From contig DASTNK010000117.1 in assembly GCA_035720945.1 (NCBI GenBank), forward strand, positions 1-8,085: a DNA stretch of 8,085 bases. Direction: 5' to 3'. The notes beneath the pieces are model-generated. The model saw only the letters and a program-made list of their open reading frames with translations, was not told where the DNA came from and made no database searches. Below, one piece after another: positions 1 to 5,466 of this stretch (its first letter is position 1; each line of letters starts with the position of its first letter). The stretch is from SCQX01 sp035720945 (GTDB lineage: Bacteria; Pseudomonadota; Gammaproteobacteria; Burkholderiales; Burkholderiaceae_B). Position numbers and translations under genes: made by a program.

Positions 1-216
1 GCGGCGGACTTCCCGGATTTCCGGTTCGGCACGGTCTGCACACCCTGCACGCACAACCCGATCGGCAGCAAGGGCTGCGGCGAGGCCGGCACCATCGGCT
101 CTCCACCGGCGGTGATCAATGCCCTGCTGGATGCGCTCGAACCGCTGGGGGTGGCCGACATCGACATGCCCGCGACGCCTTATCGGGTGTGGCAGGCCAT
201 TCACGCCGCCCGGTGA
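1..216 (+). CDS. Molybdopterin-binding large subunit of a CO dehydrogenase/xanthine dehydrogenase-family enzyme (CoxL-like), 3' end only
   Basis: This is the last 71 codons of a molybdenum hydroxylase large subunit, cut by the window edge, reading in frame from base 1 to TGA at 214-216. In this family the subunit carries the Mo-cytosine dinucleotide cofactor and oxidises the substrate. The segment GCGEAGTIGSPPAV, at about residues 26-39 of the fragment, is the C-terminal active-site loop; its Glu is the catalytic base next to Mo. True form I CO dehydrogenases read roughly GVGESPHVGG at this place, whereas GEAGTIG-PPAV is usual in 'form II' and other CoxL-like hydroxylases. The Cys-containing AYXCSFR loop that would settle the question lies upstream, outside the window. 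coxM follows after 18 bases. Family assignment is secure; the substrate is unknown. Confidence 0.93.
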   Translation, partial: AADFPDFRFGTVCTPCTHNPIGSKGCGEAGTIGSPPAVINALLDALEPLGVADIDMPATPYRVWQAIHAAR

Positions 217-234
217 CCCACACAGGAGACACAC

Positions 235-1026
235 ATGTACGCATTCACCTATGAGCGGCCCACCACGCAGGCCGATGCCCTCAGGCTGGTCCAGGCGGGC
301 GGGCAGCCGCTGGCGGGCGGGCAGACTTTGCTGGGGTCGATGAAACTACGTCTAGCCGCTCCGGAACAGTTGGTTGATCTAGGCGCGATTCCAGGCTTGG
401 CGGGGATCCGCCAGGAATCCGGCGCGGTCGTGATCGGTGCCATGACGCGGCACGCGGATGTCGCCGCAAGCGCGGACGTCGCGGCCGCCATTCCCGCCTT
501 GGCGGGGTTGGCCGATGGCATAGGCGACCGGCAGGTGCGCGCCATGGGCACGATAGGCGGGTCGGTGGCCAACAACGATCCGGCGGCTGACTACCCCGCG
601 GCGCTGCTGGCGCTGGGCGCCACCGTTCATACCACGAGTCGTCAGATCAAGGCCGACGACTTTTTCCAGGGGCTCTTTGCGACGGTGCTGGAGCCTGGTG
701 AACTCATCACCGCCATCGGTTTCCCGGTGCCCAGACGCGCCGCCTATGTGAAGTTCCCGCAGCCCGCCTCGTTGTTCGCCCTGATTGGGGTGTTCGTGGC
801 GCAGTTCGATCACGAGGTTCGGGTGGCGGTGACGGGCGGCGGCAATGGCGTGTTCCGTCACCAGGCCCTGGAAGCCGCGTTGAAGGATCGCTTCTCGCCC
901 GATGCCGTGGTTGGCGTTCCGACCGATGAGTCCGAGATGTCGTCCGACCTGCACGGGAGTGGCGCTTATCGAGCCCATCTGGTCGGGGTCATGACGCGGC
1001 GCGCCGTGGTTCGGGCGTTGGCATAA
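235..1026 (+). CDS. coxM: FAD-binding middle subunit of the CoxL-type molybdenum hydroxylase (CoxM-like)
   Basis: A 263-residue FAD subunit that passes electrons from the 2Fe-2S clusters to the external acceptor. The first flavin motif is AGGQTLLGSMK at residues 27-37; form I CoxM has AGGHS here, so His-Ser is replaced by Gln-Thr. The second motif is TIGGSVANNDPAADYP at 106-121. The C-terminal CO_deh_flav_C domain ends in SDLHGSGAYRAHLVGVMTRRAV, which is typical. At 263 residues it is a little shorter than the roughly 290 of well-studied CoxM, but both domains are complete. The start is ATG at 235, with AGGAG at 224-228 six bases before it. It directly follows coxL, giving the order L-M. The stop TAA at 1024-1026 abuts the next ATG. 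The symbol marks the family, not proven CO oxidation. Confidence 0.93.
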   Translation: MYAFTYERPTTQADALRLVQAGGQPLAGGQTLLGSMKLRLAAPEQLVDLGAIPGLAGIRQESGAVVIGAMTRHADVAASADVAAAIPALAGLADGIGDRQVRAMGTIGGSVANNDPAADYPAALLALGATVHTTSRQIKADDFFQGLFATVLEPGELITAIGFPVPRRAAYVKFPQPASLFALIGVFVAQFDHEVRVAVTGGGNGVFRHQALEAALKDRFSPDAVVGVPTDESEMSSDLHGSGAYRAHLVGVMTRRAVVRALA

Positions 1027-1968
1027 ATGGTCTCTGCGGGCGCGTCGGCGGCACCGACTGGTTTACCTGGCCTCGGTTCCATCGACGCGTTGGTGTCAGC
1101 CCTGGAAACCAGGGCCTACTTTGCGGATCGACGCCTGGCCACCGCCGTGTTCCTGGCGCTCAGGCTGGGGCGGCCCCTGTTGCTGGAAGGCGAGCCCGGC
1201 GTGGGCAAGACCGAGCTCGCCAAGGCGTTGGCCAGTGTGCTGGGACGTGAACTGCTGCGGCTTCAGTGCTTCGATGGCCTGGAGCAGCGCGAGGCGTTGT
1301 ACGAGTGGAACTATGCGGCCCAGCTGCTGCATCTGCGGGCGGTCGAGGGCAGGGCGCCCGTTGCCGACCTTGAGCAGGAAGTCTATCAACCCCGGTTCCT
1401 GGTGCGCCGCCCCTTGCTGCAGGCCCTGCAGGCCCCCGCGCCGGGCGCCGTGCTGCTGGTCGATGAAGTCGATCGCGCCGATGAGCCGTTCGAAGCCTTT
1501 TTGCTCGAGTACCTGGGTGAGTATCAGGTCAGCATCCCCGAGCTCGGAACGGTGCGCGCCACCGTCGCGCCGGTGACGATACTGACAAGCAACCGCACGC
1601 GCGAGCTCAACGACGCAGTCAAGCGCCGCTGCCTGTACCACTGGCTGGATTACCCCGATCGCGCACGGGAATTGGCCATTGTGCGGGCGCTGGTGCCGCA
1701 GGCCCCCGAAGCCCTGGCCAATCAAGTGGCGGCCTTTGTGCAGCAACTGCGCACCGCGCCGTATGATGCGCATTTTCAGCGTGCGCCCGGCATCGCCGAG
1801 ACCGTGGAATGGGCGCGCGCCCTGGTCGCTCTGGATACCCTGGTGCTTGACCCGGAGATCGTCGTCGACACCGCCGGCATCCTGTTCAAGCAGCGCGACG
1901 ATGTGGCCGCGCTGGACCCCGCGCTGGTGTCCGAGGCCTTGCGATCGGCGGACCAGGCCGCCGCATGA
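1027..1968 (+). CDS. coxD: MoxR-type AAA+ ATPase, CoxD family, Mo-hydroxylase active-site maturation
   Basis: A 313-residue AAA+ ATPase. The Walker A motif GEPGVGKT is at residues 55-62, Walker B LLVDEVD at about 143-149, the sensor-1 region TSNRTREL begins near 188, and a basic arginine-finger-like stretch AVKRRCLYHW is near 197-206. The N-terminal block ETRAYFADRRLATAVFLALRLGRPLLLEGE is characteristic of CoxD. In Oligotropha CO dehydrogenase, CoxD is needed to mature the Mo site and is a membrane-associated chaperone-like ATPase; a similar role with the adjacent VWA protein is inferred here. MoxR ATPases are typically paired with VWA proteins, as seen here. The ATG at 1027 directly abuts the coxM stop (TAAATG) and no clear Shine-Dalgarno precedes it, so translation is probably coupled to coxM. 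Confidence 0.93.
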   Translation: MVSAGASAAPTGLPGLGSIDALVSALETRAYFADRRLATAVFLALRLGRPLLLEGEPGVGKTELAKALASVLGRELLRLQCFDGLEQREALYEWNYAAQLLHLRAVEGRAPVADLEQEVYQPRFLVRRPLLQALQAPAPGAVLLVDEVDRADEPFEAFLLEYLGEYQVSIPELGTVRATVAPVTILTSNRTRELNDAVKRRCLYHWLDYPDRARELAIVRALVPQAPEALANQVAAFVQQLRTAPYDAHFQRAPGIAETVEWARALVALDTLVLDPEIVVDTAGILFKQRDDVAALDPALVSEALRSADQAAA

Positions 1969-1977
1969 CGGGCCGCC

Positions 1978-3219
1978 ATGACATCGACCCGCGATCCGGT
2001 CTCCGCGCCACGGCCGCATTGGGTGTCCCAACTGGGCGACGCGCGTCGCGGCAAGCTCAGCGGTAATCTCAGTGCCTTTGGCCGCGCCCTGCGTCGGGCG
2101 GGGGTGCCGGTGGATGCCTCTCGAATCGCCCTGGCCCAGGAAGCCCTGCAGTGCGTGGGCGTGGCACATAAACAGGATGTCAGTGCCGCGCTGGAGACGG
2201 TGCTGGTCAGCCGCGAGCAGGACCGCGTCGTGTTCCGCGAAATGTTTGAGGCATTTTTCCGGGATCCGGAACTGGCCCATCAATTGCTGGCCCGCATGGT
2301 GCCGCGCGAGGCGCGCGAAGCCGGGCCGCCGCGTACAAGCCCGCGTGTGCGCGCGGCCTTGGCCCCACCGGCCGCCGGCCAACCTCGTGCGGAATCGGAT
2401 GTCGAGTTTGATGCCGCCATGACGGCCAGTGATCTGGCGCGCCTGAAAGAGGCGGACTTCAATCGGCTCACGGCGAGCGAATACGACTTGGTGCGGCGCC
2501 TGGTGCGGGATGTGGCGTTGCCGCTGCCCACGGTCGACGGCCGCCGCACGCGCGCCGGGTGGCGCGGCCCGCGCGTGCATTGGGGGCGCACTTTGCGGGC
2601 GGCGGCGCGAAGCGGCGGCGAAGTGATGATTCTGCATCGGCTGCGGCGGCGGCCACAGTCCTTGCCGTTGCTGATGCTGGTGGATGTTTCGGGATCCATG
2701 GAGCGCTACACGCGCACCTTGTTGGCCTTCCTGCATGCGTCGACTGCACATGTTCAGGTCAGTGGGCAAACCCTGTCGGTGCGCCGCGAGGTCTTTGCCT
2801 TTGGAACCGAGCTGACCGATCTGGGGGCGGCTTTTCGGTTGGCGGACACGGATGCCATGCTGCTCGCCGCGGGCGACCTCATTCACGATTTCGCGGGGGG
2901 GACGCGCCTGGGTGACTGTCTGGGCGGTTTGCGGCGACAGTACTCCCGCTGCCTGGTGGGACGGCGCACGATTGTGCTGATCGTCAGCGACGGCCTGGAT
3001 ACCGGCGAGCCAGAGGATCTTGCCAGGGAGCTGGCCTGGCTCAAGCGCCGCTCGCGTCGCGTCCTGTGGCTCAACCCATTGCTGCGCTTTGACGGATATG
3101 AGCCCAGCGCGCGCGGCGCCGCCGTGCTGCATCGCATGGCCGATGCTATGCTGGCGGTACACAATGTCAGTCGTCTGCAGGAGCTGGCGGGTGCGATCGC
3201 CGCGCTCATGAAACAGTGA
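1978..3219 (+). CDS. coxE: VWA-domain protein, CoxE family, partner of the CoxD ATPase
   Basis: A 413-residue protein with a helical CoxE-type N-terminal half, a variable Pro/Ala/Arg-rich linker around residues 113-140, and a C-terminal von Willebrand factor A domain from about 228 to 390. The metal-ion-dependent adhesion site is complete: DVSGS at 236-240, Thr309 in AGGTRLGD, and SDGLD at 337-341. The WLNPLLRFDGY stretch at about 364-374 is common in CoxE proteins. In Oligotropha, CoxE acts with CoxD and CoxF to complete the Mo-Cu centre; whether a copper centre exists here is unknown. The start is ATG 1978, nine bases after the coxD stop, with only weak G-rich ribosome-binding sequence. The stop overlaps a GTG that could be misread as the start of coxG. 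Confidence 0.92.
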   Translation: MTSTRDPVSAPRPHWVSQLGDARRGKLSGNLSAFGRALRRAGVPVDASRIALAQEALQCVGVAHKQDVSAALETVLVSREQDRVVFREMFEAFFRDPELAHQLLARMVPREAREAGPPRTSPRVRAALAPPAAGQPRAESDVEFDAAMTASDLARLKEADFNRLTASEYDLVRRLVRDVALPLPTVDGRRTRAGWRGPRVHWGRTLRAAARSGGEVMILHRLRRRPQSLPLLMLVDVSGSMERYTRTLLAFLHASTAHVQVSGQTLSVRREVFAFGTELTDLGAAFRLADTDAMLLAAGDLIHDFAGGTRLGDCLGGLRRQYSRCLVGRRTIVLIVSDGLDTGEPEDLARELAWLKRRSRRVLWLNPLLRFDGYEPSARGAAVLHRMADAMLAVHNVSRLQELAGAIAALMKQ

Positions 3220-3224
3220 TTCAA

Positions 3225-3230
3225 GAGGAG
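3225..3230 (+). promoter_or_regulatory. Shine-Dalgarno GAGGAG that fixes the coxG start
   Basis: GAGGAG sits six bases before ATG 3237. The alternative in-frame GTG at 3216 overlaps the coxE stop and lies upstream of this site, so it would add seven unsupported residues. The ATG at 3237 is preferred. Confidence 0.75.
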
Positions 3231-3236
3231 AGAACG

Positions 3237-3836
3237 ATGGACATGCAGAGTTCGCGTCAACTCGGTGTCACTCAGCGGCAGGCCTGGGAGGCGCTCAATG
3301 ATCCCCAGGTCCTGAAGGTGTGCGTGCCGGGTTGCGAGAGCATCGAACCCGCCGGCGATAACGCCTACGCCCTGGTCAGCACCATCAAGGTCGGCCCTGT
3401 CGCGGCCAAGTTCAAGAGTACGATACAGCTGACGGATATCCAGGCCCCGGACCACTACACGCTCAACTTTGATGGAAACGGCGGGGCCGCCGGCTTCGGC
3501 AAGGGGTCGGCCAAGGTCACCCTGACCCCTCACGAAGAAGGCTGTGAACTGGCCTATACGGTCAACGCAACCGTCGGCGGCAAGATCGCCCAGGTGGGCC
3601 AGCGCCTGATCGACGGGGTGGCCAAGTCGATGGCTCAAAGTTTTTTCAAGCGCTTCGACGAAGAAATGCAGCGCCGCTACCCGGAACAGAGTGCCACGCC
3701 CGCAACTGCCGATTCCGGCCTTCCCGTCTCGCCGACGGGGGCCACAGCCGCGCGCCGCATTCCCATCTGGATCTGGGTGGTGGTGGCGCTGTTGATCGTG
3801 CTGGGTATTGCCGTGGAATCAAGAATTACCTTATAG
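3237..3836 (+). CDS. coxG: CoxG-family SRPBCC protein with C-terminal membrane anchor
   Basis: A 199-residue protein. Residues 1 to about 148 form a CoxG-type START/SRPBCC lipid-binding fold, marked by NDPQVLKVCVPGCE (21-34), VGPVAAKFKSTIQL (52-65) and GKIAQVGQRLIDGVAKSM (115-132). A Pro/Ala/Thr-rich linker (about 149-172) leads to one hydrophobic helix (about 175-193, IPIWIWVVVALLIVLGI), giving a tail-anchored layout. CoxG proteins associate CO dehydrogenase with the membrane, and recent work on mycobacteria links CoxG to delivering quinone to the enzyme. By analogy this protein would connect the soluble hydroxylase to respiratory quinone; that is inference. It lies between coxE and the XdhC-type gene in one operon, consistent with a role in the same enzyme system. 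Confidence 0.92.
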   Translation: MDMQSSRQLGVTQRQAWEALNDPQVLKVCVPGCESIEPAGDNAYALVSTIKVGPVAAKFKSTIQLTDIQAPDHYTLNFDGNGGAAGFGKGSAKVTLTPHEEGCELAYTVNATVGGKIAQVGQRLIDGVAKSMAQSFFKRFDEEMQRRYPEQSATPATADSGLPVSPTGATAARRIPIWIWVVVALLIVLGIAVESRITL

Positions 3837-3863
3837 AGAGAGGAGACTTCAAGGAGTCGAATC

Positions 3864-4904
3864 ATGGAAAATCTGAATATTACTGTCTTGCGCGCGCTGC
3901 GCGACTGGCGGCAGGAAGGTCGCCATGCTGTTTTGGCGACTGTGGTGCATACCTGGGGCTCGTCGCCCCGGCCCATCGGTTCGATCATGGCAATGCGCGA
4001 AGACGGCGTGATCGTGGGGTCGGTATCGGGGGGCTGCATTGAAGACGACCTGATCGCCCGCTATACCCAGCCCGATGCCCGCGACACTTTGCCCCGCAAC
4101 GGGCCGCCACGGTTCATCAAATACGGCGTCACGGCGGACGAGGCCCACCAATTTGGCCTGCCCTGCGGTGGCACGCTTGAAGTTGTTCTCGAGTTCGATC
4201 CGCAGACCCAGGCGCTGGTGGATCTGGTGCAGGCGCTGGATGCCGGAAAACTCATGCACCGACGCGTTCGCCTGGCCGATGGCCAGGTGCGCCTGGAAGT
4301 CTCTGATGTTCCCGCCGATTTGGGCATGGATGAACAGGAGCTGGTGAATACGTTCGGCCCGGAATACCGGATGCTCATCATCGGTGCCGGACAGATGAGC
4401 GAATACCTGGCCACCATGGCGCAGTTCTGCGGGTTCGCGGTCACCGTGTGCGATCCGCGCAAGGAGTACAACAGCATCTGGAACGTGCCTGGTGTGCGCG
4501 TGGTGGCCACGATGCCGGACGACACAGTGGCGGAATTCCGGCCCGATGCCCGCAGTTGTGTGATTGCCTTGACGCACGATCCAAAACTGGATGACCTGGC
4601 GCTTCTGCAGGCGCTGGAAACACCGGCGTTCTATATCGGCGCCATCGGCAGCCGGCGCAATAACCATACGCGGCACCAGCGCATGATCGAGTACCTGGAC
4701 CAGACCGAGGAGTCCCTGGCCCGTTTGCGTGGCCCCGTGGGTATCTATATTGGCAGCAAGACGCCACCCGAGATCGCGGTGAGCGTCATGGCCGAGGTCC
4801 TGGCGGTGAAAAACGGTGTCCCGCTATCGCGTGACAACGATGTGGAGCACGTCAAGGATCAATTGGGCTTGGTTTCGGCGGGTTCTGTGTGCTCGCTTGG
4901 TTGA
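3864..4904 (+). CDS. XdhC/CoxI-family molybdenum cofactor maturation protein
   Basis: A 346-residue XdhC/CoxI/CoxF-family protein. The N-terminal XdhC_CoxI domain shows ATVVHTWGSSPRPIGSIMAM (25-44), GSVSGGCIEDDL (52-63) and GLPCGGTLEV (98-107) with the conserved Cys101. The C-terminal Rossmann domain begins at MLIIGAGQMSEYLA (170-183) and ends with IGAIGSRRN (258-266) and GIYIGSKTPPEIAVSVMAEV (293-312). In xanthine dehydrogenase systems XdhC binds the Mo cofactor, helps its sulfuration by a cysteine desulfurase and delivers it to the apoenzyme. Family members in cox operons are called CoxF or CoxI; I leave the symbol blank because I cannot separate these by eye. ATG 3864 has AAGGAG at 3851-3856, seven bases upstream. 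It is the last visible operon gene. No terminator hairpin is obvious after the stop. Confidence 0.92.
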   Translation: MENLNITVLRALRDWRQEGRHAVLATVVHTWGSSPRPIGSIMAMREDGVIVGSVSGGCIEDDLIARYTQPDARDTLPRNGPPRFIKYGVTADEAHQFGLPCGGTLEVVLEFDPQTQALVDLVQALDAGKLMHRRVRLADGQVRLEVSDVPADLGMDEQELVNTFGPEYRMLIIGAGQMSEYLATMAQFCGFAVTVCDPRKEYNSIWNVPGVRVVATMPDDTVAEFRPDARSCVIALTHDPKLDDLALLQALETPAFYIGAIGSRRNNHTRHQRMIEYLDQTEESLARLRGPVGIYIGSKTPPEIAVSVMAEVLAVKNGVPLSRDNDVEHVKDQLGLVSAGSVCSLG

Positions 4905-4931
4905 TGGTTGTGGGCGTGACGGTGCCGAACA

Positions 4932-4956
4932 TGTGGCAATGTGGATTTGTGGCAAT
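4932..4956. repeat. Direct repeat TGTGGCAAT x2, 16-bp period
   Basis: TGTGGCAAT occurs at 4932-4940 and again at 4948-4956, starting 16 bp apart, with a partial third copy (TGTGGA) beginning at 4940. It lies directly upstream of the antitoxin remnant. Tandem direct repeats of this size upstream of ribbon-helix-helix antitoxins often serve as autoregulatory operators, so this may be a relict operator. It could also be chance, as no promoter hexamers are clear. Confidence 0.4.
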
Positions 4957-4973
4957 TTACGGAGCTGTCAATC

Positions 4974-5051
4974 ATGAGCCGCCTAACCATCGACATGACC
5001 GATCAACAACATCAGAACCTGAAGGTATTGGCCGCACTGCATACATATTGA
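4974..5051 (+). pseudogene. Truncated ribbon-helix-helix (ParD-like) antitoxin, N-terminal remnant
   Basis: ATG 4974 opens a 25-codon frame beginning MSRLTIDMTDQQHQNLKVLA and ending at TGA 5049-5051. GGAG at 4961-4964 stands nine bases before the ATG, a plausible ribosome-binding site. The sequence matches the start of a family of RHH type II antitoxins: a beta-strand (LTIDMT) that would insert into the DNA major groove, followed by the first helix (QQHQNLKVLAALH). Relatives are about 80-90 residues and continue past this point with a second helix and a toxin-binding tail. Here the match stops after 'LAAL' and three unrelated residues precede the stop. No toxin gene follows; the ArsR gene comes next. 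I recognise the family from memory of its conserved start and could not search for it. Confidence 0.65.
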
Positions 5052-5066
5052 CAATTTCCGATATGT
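5043..5066. repeat. Inverted repeat ACATAT-N12-ATATGT over the arsR-type promoter
   Basis: ACATAT (5043-5048) and ATATGT (5061-5066) are exact reverse complements separated by 12 bases. They flank and overlap the -35 hexamer and most of the spacer of the promoter at 5048-5076. The position suits autorepression by the ArsR-family protein encoded just downstream. Six-bp arms in AT-rich DNA can arise by chance, so this is a candidate operator only. Confidence 0.4.
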
Positions 5067-5076
5067 CGAATAGTAT
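5048..5076 (+). promoter_or_regulatory. Sigma70-type promoter, TTGACA-N17-TAGTAT, for the ArsR gene
   Basis: A perfect -35 hexamer TTGACA (5048-5053) is followed after exactly 17 bases by TAGTAT (5071-5076), which matches TATAAT at four of six positions. The -10 ends only six bases before ATG 5083, so transcription should start at or within a base or two of the ATG. The -35 hexamer includes the TGA that ends the antitoxin remnant. Confidence 0.7.
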
Positions 5077-5082
5077 GGCGTC

Positions 5083-5385
5083 ATGAATCTGGATCTTGCC
5101 CTCAAAGCCCTCGACAACGCGCACCGGCGCGCCGTATTGTCGGCCATGCGCGACCCGCGCAAGCACTTCCAGCCGCTTGGCGGCACCGACCCGCTTACCG
5201 ATGGCGTCTGCGTGACCCAGGTGTCAGACCTGTTGGGGGTCAACCAGTCAACTGCGTCGAGCTACATGGCGTTATTGCGCGATGCCGGCTTGGTGTCGGC
5301 GACACGGGTCGGTAAATACACGCGCTTCAAGCGCAACGAGCAAACCCTGGCCGCCGTGGCGGCCGCCATCACGAATCAATTGTAG
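5083..5385 (+). CDS. ArsR-family winged-helix transcriptional repressor, probably leaderless
   Basis: A 100-residue ArsR/SmtB-type protein. The N-terminal helix ALKALDNAHRRAVLSAMRDP (6-25) is followed by a Gly/Pro-rich segment. The helix-turn-helix is CVTQVSDLLGVNQSTASSYM (43-62), the recognition helix runs about 53-67, and the beta-wing is about 70-84 (LVSATRVGKYTRFKR). There is one Cys (43) and no CXC or paired metal ligands, so metal sensing is unlikely; the signal may be a small molecule or redox. ATG 5083 is the first possible start, because TAG at 5071 closes the frame upstream. There is no Shine-Dalgarno, and the promoter places the transcript start near the ATG, so the mRNA is probably leaderless. 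It precedes an MFS exporter on the same strand and probably represses it. Confidence 0.88.
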   Translation: MNLDLALKALDNAHRRAVLSAMRDPRKHFQPLGGTDPLTDGVCVTQVSDLLGVNQSTASSYMALLRDAGLVSATRVGKYTRFKRNEQTLAAVAAAITNQL

Positions 5386-5392
5386 AGCCGCT

Positions 5393-5412
5393 CTCCAATA
5401 GTGCTATTGGAG
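5393..5412. promoter_or_regulatory. Perfect palindrome between the ArsR and MFS genes, candidate operator
   Basis: CTCCAATAGTGCTATTGGAG consists of two exact 9-bp arms around a TG centre, seven bases after the ArsR stop. It could be a hairpin terminator, but it has a low-GC stem, almost no loop and no following run of T, so an operator fits better. Its half-site TCCAATAG matches TCGAATAG, which overlaps the -10 of the ArsR promoter (5066-5073), at seven of eight positions. That supports binding by the same regulator, by inference. Confidence 0.55.
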
Positions 5413-5420
5413 TCTCGCTT

Positions 5421-5453
5421 TCGATTTTCGAATCGATAATTTGCGAATCATAG
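5421..5453. repeat. AT-rich repeat block upstream of the MFS gene
   Basis: TCGATT-TTCG-AATCGA (5421-5436) is a perfect 6-bp inverted repeat with a four-base centre. It overlaps a direct repeat, ATTTTCGAATC (5424-5434) against ATTTGCGAATC (5439-5449), matching 10 of 11 with a 15-bp period. The 5386-5466 gap is about 40% G+C by hand count, far below the flanking genes. The MFS promoter probably lies here: GATAAT at 5435-5440 resembles a -10, but no good -35 is in register. There is no clear Shine-Dalgarno before ATG 5467. Confidence 0.45.
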
Positions 5454-5466
5454 ATTTAAAAGCATC

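Noticed and set aside
1096..3162. A 688-codon open frame on the minus strand across coxD and coxE
   Set aside because: It lies antisense to two well-supported genes with intact motifs. Its translation is rich in Arg, His, Gln and Gly with no domain, and long antisense frames are common in high-G+C genes.
3216..3236. GTG 3216 as the start of coxG, overlapping the coxE stop
   Set aside because: The GAGGAG at 3225-3230 lies downstream of it and is correctly spaced for ATG 3237, and the extra seven residues resemble no CoxG start.
4889..5086. A 65-codon plus-strand frame bridging the xdhC-type gene and the ArsR gene
   Set aside because: It overlaps the antitoxin remnant and the promoter in another frame, and its translation matches nothing I recognise.
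5393..5412. The palindrome as a rho-independent terminator of the ArsR gene
   Set aside because: The stem is AT-rich, the loop is too tight and no T-run follows, so an operator reading is favoured, though a weak terminator is not excluded.
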